A stretch of 27,565 bases of DNA from Bog-159 sp050011755 (lineage in GTDB: Bacteria; Acidobacteriota; Terriglobia; Bryobacterales; Bryobacteraceae), in the NCBI GenBank assembly GCA_050011755.1, contig JBEKIM010000032.1, forward strand, positions 1 to 27,565, written 5' to 3'. A program made the translations under genes and the position numbers. Below are positions 8,374 to 16,532 of this stretch, piece by piece (the first letter of the stretch is position 1; each line of letters starts with the position of its first letter). The notes beneath the pieces are model-generated. The model saw only the letters and a list, made by a program, of their open reading frames with translations, was not told where the DNA came from and searched no databases.

Positions 8374-9137
8374 GTGAACAATCAAGCGGCAAACTGGCGG
8401 GCAAAGTGGCCCTGATTACGGGCGCCAGCCGCGGTCTGGGCAAAGCCATGGCGCTGGCGCTGGCCGGGGAAGGGGCCAGTATCGCCCTGGTGGCGCGCGA
8501 CCGCGAAGCGCTGCAGAAGACCGCCGAAGAGGTGTGGAGCACCGGCGCCGGCGCACAGGTGTTTCAAGCCGATGTGACCCGCGAAGAGCAAGTGCTGCGC
8601 CTGGAGCGGGAAGTGGCCGAGGCGTTCGGGCGGGTCCAGATTCTCATCAATAACGCGGGCATCAATATCCGCAAGCAGCTCATCGAGTTCACGCTGGACG
8701 AGTGGCGGCGGGTGGTGGATACCAGTTTGACCAGCACGTTTTTGATGTGCCGCGGATTCGTGCCGCACATGAAAGGCGGCGGCTACGGACGGGTGCTGAA
8801 CTTAGCCTCCACCATGGCGCACGTATCCCTGCCGGGCCGCACCGCCTATTCCGCCGGCAAGAGCGGACTGCTAGGGCTCACGCGCGCGCTGGCGCTGGAA
8901 CTCGCTTCCGACGGCATTACCGTAAACGCCATCAGTCCCGGCCCTTTCGCCACCGAGATGAACACGCCATTGATTGAGAACGCGGAACTCAACGCCCAGT
9001 TCGTCGCCAAAATCCCGCTGGGCCGATGGGGCCGCGTCGAAGAAGTCGGCCGGTTGGCCGTTTACCTCTGCGGGCCGGACGCCGGCTTCATCACCGGAAC
9101 CGACGTGTTGATCGACGGGGGATGGTGTGCGGCGTAA
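8370..9137 (+). CDS. short-chain dehydrogenase/reductase (SDR), sugar- or ketoacyl-reductase type
   Basis: A 255-residue classical SDR. The NAD(P) Rossmann motif is TGASRGLG (17-24), then NNAGI (94-98). The catalytic Ser147 (in LNLAS), Tyr160 and Lys164 (YSAGK) are all present. The family's structural asparagine (usually an N before LxS/T on helix 4) is replaced by Ser119 in DTSLTSTF, a variation worth noting. The C-terminus ends in the usual TGTDVLIDGGW. The closest recognised relatives are FabG, KduD and gluconate 5-dehydrogenase-type enzymes. The sugar-binding lipoprotein that follows favours a carbohydrate substrate, but this is inference. Start ATG 8370 overlaps the PH gene stop codon. 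Confidence 0.9.
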   Translation: MSEQSSGKLAGKVALITGASRGLGKAMALALAGEGASIALVARDREALQKTAEEVWSTGAGAQVFQADVTREEQVLRLEREVAEAFGRVQILINNAGINIRKQLIEFTLDEWRRVVDTSLTSTFLMCRGFVPHMKGGGYGRVLNLASTMAHVSLPGRTAYSAGKSGLLGLTRALALELASDGITVNAISPGPFATEMNTPLIENAELNAQFVAKIPLGRWGRVEEVGRLAVYLCGPDAGFITGTDVLIDGGWCAA

Positions 9138-9200
9138 TTGCCAGGCGGCGGATGGACCAGACCAAGCGCGGCAAAAGAGATGACATCAACGAATTCGACG

Positions 9201-10181
9201 ATGCGTACTAGACCTTTGGGCACGTGGATCGCCTGCCCCGCGATTCTTCTGCTGGTCTCGTTGTGGCTGACTGCCTGCCATGGCACGCAGCGCAAAACGA
9301 TCGCGGTGGTCCCCAAAGCCACGGCGCATCTGTTCTGGGTGACGGTACACGCGGGCGCCGCGGCCGCCGGCAAGGAATTCAACGTGGACGTGCTTTGGAA
9401 TGGACCGTCCTCGGAGACAGACTACGCGCGGCAGGTTCAGATCGTCGATTCCATGATCGCGCGGCAGGTGGATGGCCTGGTGGTGGCGGCACAGGACCGC
9501 ACCACCCTCAACGCTTCCCTGGAACGCGCGGCCGCGGCCCACATTCCCGTGACGGTATTCGACTCCGGCGTGGATTCTACGAACTTCATGACTTACATCG
9601 CGACCAATAACTTCCAGGCCGGACAGATGGGCGCCCGCAAACTGGCGGCGCTGCTGAATGGCAAGGGCAAGGTCGCCATGCTGATGAACGCGCCGGGAAG
9701 CAAGTCCACGCTGGATCGGGAAGCCGGCTTTGAAGACGTGTTGCAAAAGGAATTTCCCGGAATGCATATCGTAGCGCGCCAGTTTTCCATGTCCGATCGC
9801 GCCAAGGGCATGGCGGCGGCTGAAAACTTTCTGACGGCCCAGCCGGATCTGGACGGCATGTTCGCCTCCTCGGAACCCAGTTCGGTGGGCGCGGCCCTGG
9901 CGTTGAAATCGCGCGGACTGGCAGGCAAGGTCAAACTGGTCGCGTTCGACGCCAGCGACGACCTGGTGCAGGATCTGAAAGACGGCTCCATCGATGCCCT
10001 GGTCGCGCAGGACCCCTTCAAGATGGGTTATGAAGCGGTCAAGACGCTGGTAGACAAAATCCACGGAGGCAATCCGCCTAAAGTCATCGATTTGAGCGCT
10101 ACGGTAGTCACTAAGGGCGATCTGGACAAGCCCGAGATCAAGGCGCTGCTCTCGCCGGATGTGAACAAGTACCTGAATTAA
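9201..10181 (+). CDS. sugar-type ABC transporter substrate-binding lipoprotein (orphan)
   Basis: A 326-residue periplasmic binding protein of the RbsB-like type I family. From ATG 9201 it has a lipoprotein signal peptide with lipobox LTAC (Cys26). The two-lobed fold is suggested by IAVVPKATAHLFW at the start, DGLVVAAQD in lobe 1, then VFDSGVDS, a GKVAMLMN segment, DGMFASSEPSSVGAALALKS and VKLVAFDASDD in lobe 2, and VAQDPFKMGYEAV near the end. These match the ribose/xylose-binding pattern. ATG 9180 is a possible alternative start adding 7 residues, with an AAAAGAG stretch touching it; the choice is uncertain. It follows the SDR by about 60 bases and no permease or ATPase is nearby, so it must share a transporter encoded elsewhere or serve as a sensor. 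Confidence 0.88.
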   Translation: MRTRPLGTWIACPAILLLVSLWLTACHGTQRKTIAVVPKATAHLFWVTVHAGAAAAGKEFNVDVLWNGPSSETDYARQVQIVDSMIARQVDGLVVAAQDRTTLNASLERAAAAHIPVTVFDSGVDSTNFMTYIATNNFQAGQMGARKLAALLNGKGKVAMLMNAPGSKSTLDREAGFEDVLQKEFPGMHIVARQFSMSDRAKGMAAAENFLTAQPDLDGMFASSEPSSVGAALALKSRGLAGKVKLVAFDASDDLVQDLKDGSIDALVAQDPFKMGYEAVKTLVDKIHGGNPPKVIDLSATVVTKGDLDKPEIKALLSPDVNKYLN

Positions 10182-10206
10182 ATGGAGGGTGATTCCCCCT
10201 CTCCCG

Positions 10207-10215
10207 TGCTATGCT
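10207..10215 (+). promoter_or_regulatory. extended -10 promoter for the aroDE-amidase operon
   Basis: TGCTATGCT (TGn plus TATGCT at 10210-10215) lies 12 bases before the ATG at 10228, so transcription would start near 10222 with a leader of about 6 bases. No Shine-Dalgarno sequence is seen between the box and the ATG. This fits a leaderless or near-leaderless transcript. Confidence 0.5.
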
Positions 10216-10227
10216 GGAAACTCCCAA

Positions 10228-11736
10228 ATGGCGCAGACGAGGCCCCTCCCGCGCATCTGTATAGCGCTGGGTTTTCCGGATTTGGAACGGTTGCTGGAGC
10301 ACGCGCGGCGCGAAGCCGAAGCGGGTGAAACGTTTCTGGAATTCCGTCTGGATTACCTGGAACATCCTGAGCGCGGCGCCGAGGCCATTCAACCTTTCCT
10401 CGAACAGTACCCCGACTGCATCGTACTGGCCACCTGCCGCCGCCACCAGAATCACGGCAAATTCAACGGCAGCATCGATGAAGAAATGCGCGTATTGGAT
10501 ATAGCGGTTACGGCCGGCGCGCAAGCGGTCGACGTGGAGATCGAGAGCGCCGAGGCCGCCGCGGCCAAGCTCAGCTTATTCCGGGGACGCGCGCGCCTGA
10601 TCGTCTCGTATCACAATTACGAGGCCACGCCGCAACTCGACACCCTGTTCAACCGGATGACACGCCTCCCCGCCGATGGCTACAAGATCGTGACCAACGC
10701 GCGTAAACCTTCCGACTACGGGCGGGTCCTGACATTGGCCAAGGCCCATCCGCGGACGCCGCTGGTGGTGCTGGCCATGGGCGAATTGGGCTTCCCCAGC
10801 CGCGTGCTTTCCGCCGCTTTTGGCGGGATGTACACTTACGCCGCGCCCACGGCCTCACAGGGAACCGCCGCCGGACAGGTTTGTGCCAAGCAATTGCGGC
10901 ACGTCTATCGCGTGGATAAGCTGTCGCGCACCAGCAAGATCTATGGAGTGGTGGCCGACCCGGTACGGCATTCGATTTCGCCGGCCGTTCACAACCGCGC
11001 CTTCCAATACCGCCGCATGGAATCGGTATATCTGCCCTTCCTGGTACCGCCGGCGCAGATGCGGGACTTCTTCACCCTGGCAGAACGGCTGCCGGTGGCG
11101 GGCTTCAGCGTAACGATTCCGCACAAGCAGAAGATCCTGCGCTACCTCGATATCGTGGACCCCCTGGCCCGGCGCATCGGCGCGGTGAATACGGTGTGGC
11201 GCAAGGCCGGAAAATGGCGCGGCACGAATACGGATGCGGCGGGCGTAACCGTGCCATTGGCCAATAAGATGCGCCTGCACAATGCTTCCGTGCTGATTGT
11301 CGGCAACGGGGGCGCGGCACGTAGCGCCGCTTGCGCTCTATCCGATGCGGGTGCGCACATCGCCCTGGTGGGGCGCAACGCGGACCGCGTCCGGGCATTG
11401 GCCAAGATCTCCGGCGCCGAGCCGCTGCTGGCCGAACAGCTTGCCGAGCGATACTTCGACGCCCTGGTTCACGCCACCCCGCTGGGTATGTTCCCCCACG
11501 TCAACGAATGCTTTTTCAACGGGCGCATTCCCGCCGACGTGGTTTTCGACATGGTATATAATCCGCTCGAGACGGAGCTCACGCGGCGCGCCCGGGAGCA
11601 GGGGAAGACGGTCATTCGCGGCATGCAGATGTTCGTCGAACAGGCCGTACGCCAGTTTGAAACCTGGACGGGCGAGCCGGCGCCGCGCTCCGTAATGGAG
11701 AAGGCCGCTCTGGAGGCCCTCAGTTGCACAACATGA
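10228..11736 (+). CDS. aroDE: bifunctional 3-dehydroquinate dehydratase (type I) / shikimate dehydrogenase
   Basis: A fusion performing steps 3 and 4 of the shikimate pathway in the cytoplasm: 3-dehydroquinate to 3-dehydroshikimate to shikimate. Residues about 8-225 are a type I dehydratase. EFRLDYL and TCRR bind substrate, His129 (VSYHNYE) is the general base and Lys153 (GYKIVTNA) forms the Schiff base. Residues about 236-500 are an AroE dehydrogenase: SISPAVHN (Ser249, Ser251) and TNTD (Asp336) bind shikimate, Lys300 (TIPHK) is catalytic and VGNGGAARS (358-366) is the NADP loop. Both halves look complete (502 residues). ATG 10228 was chosen because the upstream GTG at 10189 abuts a GGAGGG and precedes the promoter box. 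The stop codon overlaps the next start (ATGA). Confidence 0.95.
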   Translation: MAQTRPLPRICIALGFPDLERLLEHARREAEAGETFLEFRLDYLEHPERGAEAIQPFLEQYPDCIVLATCRRHQNHGKFNGSIDEEMRVLDIAVTAGAQAVDVEIESAEAAAAKLSLFRGRARLIVSYHNYEATPQLDTLFNRMTRLPADGYKIVTNARKPSDYGRVLTLAKAHPRTPLVVLAMGELGFPSRVLSAAFGGMYTYAAPTASQGTAAGQVCAKQLRHVYRVDKLSRTSKIYGVVADPVRHSISPAVHNRAFQYRRMESVYLPFLVPPAQMRDFFTLAERLPVAGFSVTIPHKQKILRYLDIVDPLARRIGAVNTVWRKAGKWRGTNTDAAGVTVPLANKMRLHNASVLIVGNGGAARSAACALSDAGAHIALVGRNADRVRALAKISGAEPLLAEQLAERYFDALVHATPLGMFPHVNECFFNGRIPADVVFDMVYNPLETELTRRAREQGKTVIRGMQMFVEQAVRQFETWTGEPAPRSVMEKAALEALSCTT

Positions 11737-11972
11737 AAATCGAAAGTCCAGCAATTCGCCGCTTTACCCGGCGCCAGCTCGCCGGCGCCGCGTTGAGCAC
11801 GGCAGCCGCCGCGTCGGCCGCGCAAACAGCCCCCGCGACCCCCTCCATGCGCGCCGTGGAACTGCAGGCTGCACGCGCACAGAACCAGCGCAACGCCGAA
11901 GCCCTGACGGCCGCCTGGGCCAAGCTTGAGGTTCCCATGCAGGCGGAGCCGGCGTTTCATTTCACCGCTTGA
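11733..11972 (+). CDS. small Tat-leader protein, probably the N-terminal piece of the following amidase
   Basis: A 79-residue ORF starting at ATG 11733, overlapping the aroDE stop codon (ATGA). It opens with a twin-arginine signal, RRFTRRQLAGAALS, with an Ala-rich hydrophobic stretch and a likely cut after ASAA. The remaining 45 or so residues are helical and end in PMQAEPAFHFTA. A PAFxF tail just before the catalytic core is typical of the exported amidase family. The ORF ends in TGA at 11970-11972. The downstream amidase is in the same frame and begins only two codons later. Either this is the detached leader of a single exported amidase broken by one nonsense codon, or it is a true small Tat partner. 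The sequence alone does not decide. Confidence 0.65.
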   Translation: MKIESPAIRRFTRRQLAGAALSTAAAASAAQTAPATPSMRAVELQAARAQNQRNAEALTAAWAKLEVPMQAEPAFHFTA

Positions 11973-11978
11973 GGCATT

Positions 11979-13409
11979 ATGCCGGAACCGGGTAGCGCAG
12001 TCTTTTTCGCCGGCATCACCGAGCTGAATCGCATGGTTCGCGAGAAGGAAGCGACGGCGGTGGAACTGGCGCGCGCATTCGGCAGGCGCCTCGAAACGCT
12101 GGGCCCGCGTTATAACGCGCTGGCCATGCCGCTGACCGAGCGGGCCATTCGCCAGGCCAAGGCGGTGGACGCCGAGATCAAGCGTGGCCGGTTGCGCGGC
12201 CCCCTGCAAGGCGTGCCTTACGGCGCCAAGGACCTGCTGAGCGTAGCGGGCCAGATTACCGCCTGGGGCGCGCGGCCGTATGCCGCGCAGGTCTTCGACT
12301 ACGACGCCACTGTGGTCCAGAAACTCGCAGCCGCCGGCGCGCCGCTGGCCGGCAAACTGGCCATGGTGGAACTGGCCGGCGGGCCAGGTTACCGCTACGC
12401 CGCCGCGTCGGCGACCGGGCCGGGGCTGAACCCGTGGGACCGTTCGCGCTGGTCCGGCGGTTCGTCCAGCGGGTCGGCCATCGCCGTGGCCGCCGGACTG
12501 GTGCCGTTCGCCATCGGTTCGGAGACATCCGGCTCTATTCTCACACCGGCGGCATTTTGCGGGGTCACCGCGCTGCGGCCGACCTACGGCCTGGTCAGCC
12601 GTTACGGCGCCATGCCTCTGTCCTGGACGTTGGACAAACTGGGGCCGTTCTGCCATTCCGTAGAGGACTGCGGCATGGTGCTCGAGACCATTGCCGGCGG
12701 CGACCATCGCGATCCAGGTTCGGCCGGCAAGAGTTTTTATTACACCCCGCAATACGCGCGCAAGATGAGCGATCTGCGCATCGGCTTCGCACCGGCGGAC
12801 TTCAGCGAATGGCCGGACGAGGCTGCCCGCCCGGCGTTTCAGCAGGCCCTCGAAACCATGCGCAGCCTGGGCGCGGCATTGGTGGAAACCAGTCTGCCCG
12901 ATTTTCCGTACGGGCCGACGATCGGCGCGATTATTGCGGTGGATGCGGCGACTGTGTTCGAGCCGTTGATCGCCAGCGGGAAAGTGGAGGAACTGGCGGA
13001 CGAAAAGCAGATCGCCGGATTGAAAGCCGGGCTGGAGATTCCGGCCAGTGTATATCTGAAAGCCATGCGCATCCGCAGGCTGGCGCAGGATGCGGTCTTC
13101 AAAGTTTTCAGCGATCTCGACGTGCTGGTGACGCCGGCCCGCCTGGCGCCGGCGCCGAAGATTGACGAGCCCCTGGATCGTCGTCCAGATCGCGCCAGGC
13201 CCAAGGACGCCGGCCTCACTGCCCTGATTGCGGCAGGCAATCTGGCCGGTCTCCCGGCGCTATCTCTACCTTGCGGATTTGCCGGCGATCTTCCCGTAGC
13301 GTTGCAATTGGCCGGATTGCCTTTTAGCGAGAATACGCTGCTGGCGGTGGGCAAAGAGTTCCAGAGCCGCACCGACTGGCATAAGCGCAGGCCGCCCGGG
13401 GTGGGATAG
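11979..13409 (+). CDS. amidase signature family enzyme
   Basis: A 476-residue amidase of the GatA/FAAH-like amidase signature family, which hydrolyses C-N amide bonds with a Ser-cisSer-Lys triad. All three residues are present: Lys84 in GAKDLL, cis-Ser162 in the GGSSSGSA loop and nucleophile Ser186 in GSETSGSI. The core (about 10-470) is complete. As annotated it lacks a signal peptide. The preceding ORF in the same frame supplies a Tat leader but is cut off by TGA at 11970. GAGG (11971-11974), formed partly by that TGA, sits 4 bases before the ATG and could allow re-initiation. It is unlikely to be GatA: no gatB or gatC is nearby and related proteins are usually exported. Substrate unknown. 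Confidence 0.9.
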   Translation: MPEPGSAVFFAGITELNRMVREKEATAVELARAFGRRLETLGPRYNALAMPLTERAIRQAKAVDAEIKRGRLRGPLQGVPYGAKDLLSVAGQITAWGARPYAAQVFDYDATVVQKLAAAGAPLAGKLAMVELAGGPGYRYAAASATGPGLNPWDRSRWSGGSSSGSAIAVAAGLVPFAIGSETSGSILTPAAFCGVTALRPTYGLVSRYGAMPLSWTLDKLGPFCHSVEDCGMVLETIAGGDHRDPGSAGKSFYYTPQYARKMSDLRIGFAPADFSEWPDEAARPAFQQALETMRSLGAALVETSLPDFPYGPTIGAIIAVDAATVFEPLIASGKVEELADEKQIAGLKAGLEIPASVYLKAMRIRRLAQDAVFKVFSDLDVLVTPARLAPAPKIDEPLDRRPDRARPKDAGLTALIAAGNLAGLPALSLPCGFAGDLPVALQLAGLPFSENTLLAVGKEFQSRTDWHKRRPPGVG

Positions 13410-13441
13410 CCGCACTGGACATCCACCCCCTCGACCGCGCA

Positions 13442-13450
13442 TACTTTAAT
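13442..13450 (+). promoter_or_regulatory. possible -10 element of the TPR-HTH gene
   Basis: The AT-rich patch TACTTTAAT is unusual in this GC-rich spacer and ends 2 bases before the ATG at 13453. No Shine-Dalgarno sequence is visible. If TACTTT is the -10 hexamer, the transcript begins at or next to the start codon. It lacks the TGn extension seen elsewhere, so this is weaker. Confidence 0.3.
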
Positions 13451-13452
13451 CG

Positions 13453-15075
13453 ATGGCAGATGCCGCCGACTACGGCGCGCTGCTCCGTCAGCTTCGGGAA
13501 GACATCGCCTACCGCCGGCTGGATAGCGGCATGCGGTGCCTCAAAGCCAACCGCCGTCTGATTGGAGCGCTCGCCCCTACTGAAACAAACGCCGGCGTCC
13601 TGTTAGGATACCTGGCGCAGTGGGTCGATATCGGATTTGAAGGCCCACAACTCATCAAATGCTTATTACCGCGCTTTCCCAAGGATTCACGCGCGACCCT
13701 ACCCTTGCTCGATTACCTGCACTTGCGCATGGCCGAGGGCCTGGTGGCCATGACCGAAGAAGATTTCGAGCTGGCCAAGCGGCACTTCGCCTTCGTCGAA
13801 TCGGTCGAGGAAGAAGTGCGCGATCGCGAAATGCTGGCCATTTCGAATTTTTGGATCGCGCGCTGCCTGCGCAGTCAGGGCAGATACGACGACGCCATCA
13901 GCTTCACCGTCCGCGCCCGCGGATTGGCGCAGGAACTGGGCTATGGCCAGATGGCCGCGGTGATGCAAGTGCTGGAAAGCTGGCTGGCCTTCCAGAAAGG
14001 CAAACTGCAGGAAGCCGCGCGCACGTTGCAGGAGGCCGAGGCGGCCCTCAGCGAGACCGACGATTATGTCAATCGCGGCAACATCCAGTCCGCCTACGGC
14101 AGAATCGCGCGGCGCGAGGCGCGTTACGAGCGCGCGCTCGAGTACTTCGAGAAGGCCATGGAAGAGTATGCCCGGCGCAACCCCCGGCATCCCAACATCG
14201 CCCGGTCCCTGGTGAACATGGCTTCCGCCGAGCGGCTCATGCGGTTGCAACTGCGCAAGAAAATGGATGCCGCCGCGGCCAGCCGCAAAGCCTCCGGCGT
14301 ACAGAAGCCGGCGATCCCGGATTTGGCCGAGGCCCGGCAGCAGTTCCTGCGATTACGAGAGAAGGCCCTGGAGCAGCTTGCGGCTGCCGGCGGTATTTAC
14401 CGGGGCCAGGGCAACCACCGGGGGATGGGCGCGGTCCACATCCTACGCGGTTTCTTGTGTCTCGATAGCGGCGAATTGGATAGCGCCGGATCGGAAGCCG
14501 CGGAGGCGTTTCGTCTGGGAGAATCGAAGGCCGATTACATCCTGATGGCGCGCGCGCGCATTCTGCAATGCATGGTGGAGAATTCCAAATTCGACGAGCA
14601 GATCGAAGAAGCTTCCGGCGCGAACCAGCATGCGCAACTCGCCGGCGATTTCGCCCGCGATGCCGTGGACTTCGCCAAACATACCCAGAACCGCCGCCTG
14701 CTGGCGCGCGCGCATGTGTGGCAGGGCATGACCTTTGCCAACGATTTCTTCGATAACGTGGAGGCCGCCCGCCAGTCTTGCGACGCGGCTGCCTCCCTGC
14801 TGAAACCGCAGGGCCCCGATTATATCTGGGACGATCTGCAAGAGTTGAAGGCCCGCATCCTGCGCCGGGGCCCAGTCGATACGGTGTTGCGCGAATGGTC
14901 GCAAGGCCTGATCGGCGACAAAACCTTCCGGCAGATCACCGAGGATTTCGCCCACATCATCATCCCCAAGGTCTGGGAACGGGAGGAGCGTAAGGTCTCC
15001 CGGGTCGCCGCGCGTCTCTCCATTTCGCCGAAGAAAGTGCGCCGGGTGCTGCGCGCGGCCGGCCTGTTGGCCTGA
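13453..15075 (+). CDS. TPR-repeat protein with C-terminal helix-turn-helix
   Basis: A 540-residue cytoplasmic protein with no signal peptide. Most of it is an alpha-solenoid of TPR-like helical pairs: for example GRYDDAISFTVRARGLAQE, GKLQEAARTLQEAEAAL, ARYERALEYFEKAMEEYARR and FDNVEAARQSCDAAASLL. A basic, alanine-rich linker (about 265-295) interrupts the repeats. The last 27 residues (514-540) form a Fis/HTH_8-like helix-turn-helix: VSRVAARLSISPKKVRRVLRAA. The design (large repeat sensor plus small DNA-binding tail) suggests a transcription factor or a regulator that senses protein partners. No ATPase or receiver domain is present. It stands alone, with a possible -10 element at its start codon. 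I do not recognise a named family; the regulatory role is inference. Confidence 0.75.
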   Translation: MADAADYGALLRQLREDIAYRRLDSGMRCLKANRRLIGALAPTETNAGVLLGYLAQWVDIGFEGPQLIKCLLPRFPKDSRATLPLLDYLHLRMAEGLVAMTEEDFELAKRHFAFVESVEEEVRDREMLAISNFWIARCLRSQGRYDDAISFTVRARGLAQELGYGQMAAVMQVLESWLAFQKGKLQEAARTLQEAEAALSETDDYVNRGNIQSAYGRIARREARYERALEYFEKAMEEYARRNPRHPNIARSLVNMASAERLMRLQLRKKMDAAAASRKASGVQKPAIPDLAEARQQFLRLREKALEQLAAAGGIYRGQGNHRGMGAVHILRGFLCLDSGELDSAGSEAAEAFRLGESKADYILMARARILQCMVENSKFDEQIEEASGANQHAQLAGDFARDAVDFAKHTQNRRLLARAHVWQGMTFANDFFDNVEAARQSCDAAASLLKPQGPDYIWDDLQELKARILRRGPVDTVLREWSQGLIGDKTFRQITEDFAHIIIPKVWEREERKVSRVAARLSISPKKVRRVLRAAGLLA

Positions 15076-15100
15076 CTTTCCGCAAGCCGGTGGCGGGACT

Positions 15101-15109
15101 TGCTACGAT
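15101..15109 (+). promoter_or_regulatory. extended -10 promoter for cysS
   Basis: TGCTACGAT (TGn plus TACGAT at 15104-15109) points to a transcription start near 15116. This lies downstream of the in-frame ATG at 15108 and upstream of the ATG at 15126, so it helps to choose the later start codon. No -35 hexamer stands out. Confidence 0.5.
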
Positions 15110-15125
15110 GAAACTTTCCCTCTCT

Positions 15126-16532
15126 ATGCCTCTGCGCCTTTACAATACGCTTACGCAGCAAACGGCCGAATTCGCCCCGCAACGGGATAACACCGTGCGC
15201 ATGTACACTTGCGGTCCCACAGTCTACGATTACGCGCACATCGGCAACTTCCGCACGTTCACGTTCGTGGATATCCTGCGGCGGTGGCTGCGTGCCAGCG
15301 GCTTCCGGCTTGACCATGTCATGAATATTACCGACGTGGACGATAAGATCATCCGCAACGCGGTGGCCGGCAATCAATCGCTTGACGATTACACCGCGCA
15401 TTACAAGCAAGCGTTTCGCGACGACTGCGCTCTGCTGCGCCTGGAGACGCCCGAGCACATCACGCCGGCTACCGAGCACATTCACGAAATGGCGGAAGCC
15501 ATCGCGCGCCTGGCAGAGGGCGGCCACACTTACGCGAGCGACGGCTCCATCTACTTCCGGATTGCAACCTTTCCGGAATACGGCAAGTTATCGCACAACG
15601 ATTTCAGCGGCATCCGCGCGGGCGCGCGCGTGGACGTGGACGAGTACGAAAAGGCCGATGCGCGGGACTTCGCCTTGTGGAAGGCGCCCAAGGAGGGCGA
15701 GGTTTTCTGGGACGAGAAAATCGGTCCCGGCCGGCCCGGCTGGCACATCGAATGCTCCGTGATGGCGATTCAGTATCTGGGTGAGACTTTGGATATCCAC
15801 GCCGGCGGCATCGACCTGGTCTTTCCGCATCACGAAAATGAAATCGCGCAATCCGAATCCCTCACCGGAAAGCCGTTTGCGCGCTTCTGGCTGCACGCCG
15901 AATTCCTGATGGTGGAAGGCCAGAAGATGTCCAAGTCGCTGGGCAACTATTTTACGCTGCGCGACATACTGGGCCGCGGTTACGCGCCGGAAGCGGTTCG
16001 TTACCTGCTGGCCTCGGTGCCTCACCGCAAGACGCTGAACTTTACTTTCGATGGCTTGCAGTCCGCCAAGACCGCCATCGAACGGCTGCGCAATTTCAAG
16101 CTGCGGCTGGAGACTGGCGCATTCGCGGAGGGTTTCAACCCGGCGCTGGCAGATCGCACCGCGGCCGCCCAATCCCAATTCATCGCGGCGATGGACGACG
16201 ACCTGAATACGGCGGAGGCCCTGGCCGCCATGTTCGAGTACGTCAGGGAAATCAACTCGGCCATGGATGCCGGCGAGATACGGGCGGAAAATCGCGCGCC
16301 GGCACTGGAGTTTCTGGCGCGTTTCGATGCCGTATTCGCCGTGTTGCAGCCCACCGCGGAAAGCGGCCAGTTGGGCGAAGCGGAAGTGGAGGCGCTGGTG
16401 CAGGCGCGCAACGAAGCCAAGAAATCCCGCAATTTCGCGCTTTCAGATCAACTCCGCCAGCAGTTACTCGAGCAGGGGATTATTTTGGAAGACACGAAGT
16501 CCGGCACGCGCTGGAAGAGGAAGGCATCGTGA
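15126..16532 (+). CDS. cysS: cysteinyl-tRNA synthetase
   Basis: Charges tRNA-Cys with cysteine; class I aminoacyl-tRNA synthetase of the cytoplasm. The ATG at 15126 gives a 468-residue protein beginning MPLRLYNTLT, matching the family's usual N-terminus. GTG 15090 and ATG 15108 are in frame but would add 12 or 6 residues and sit at or before the promoter box. The HIGN signature is at 38-41 (YDYAHIGNFRT) and KMSKS at 267-271. The four zinc ligands that select cysteine are Cys29, Cys210, His235 and Glu239 (HHENE). The C-terminal helical domain with NFALSDQLR and the final GTRWKRK are typical. The stop codon overlaps the next gene's GTG (GTGA), pairing cysteine use with sulphur amino-acid metabolism. 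Confidence 0.97.
   Translation: MPLRLYNTLTQQTAEFAPQRDNTVRMYTCGPTVYDYAHIGNFRTFTFVDILRRWLRASGFRLDHVMNITDVDDKIIRNAVAGNQSLDDYTAHYKQAFRDDCALLRLETPEHITPATEHIHEMAEAIARLAEGGHTYASDGSIYFRIATFPEYGKLSHNDFSGIRAGARVDVDEYEKADARDFALWKAPKEGEVFWDEKIGPGRPGWHIECSVMAIQYLGETLDIHAGGIDLVFPHHENEIAQSESLTGKPFARFWLHAEFLMVEGQKMSKSLGNYFTLRDILGRGYAPEAVRYLLASVPHRKTLNFTFDGLQSAKTAIERLRNFKLRLETGAFAEGFNPALADRTAAAQSQFIAAMDDDLNTAEALAAMFEYVREINSAMDAGEIRAENRAPALEFLARFDAVFAVLQPTAESGQLGEAEVEALVQARNEAKKSRNFALSDQLRQQLLEQGIILEDTKSGTRWKRKAS

Noticed and set aside
10189..10227. GTG 10189 as the start of aroDE
   Set aside because: The GTG abuts a GGAGGG too closely, and the added residues lie across the likely promoter box. The ATG at 10228 fits the family N-terminus.
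11469..12752. Long minus-strand ORF opposite aroDE and the amidase (427 residues)
   Set aside because: Low-complexity Arg/Gly/His-rich translation typical of the antisense of GC-rich genes. Both plus-strand genes have full catalytic motifs.
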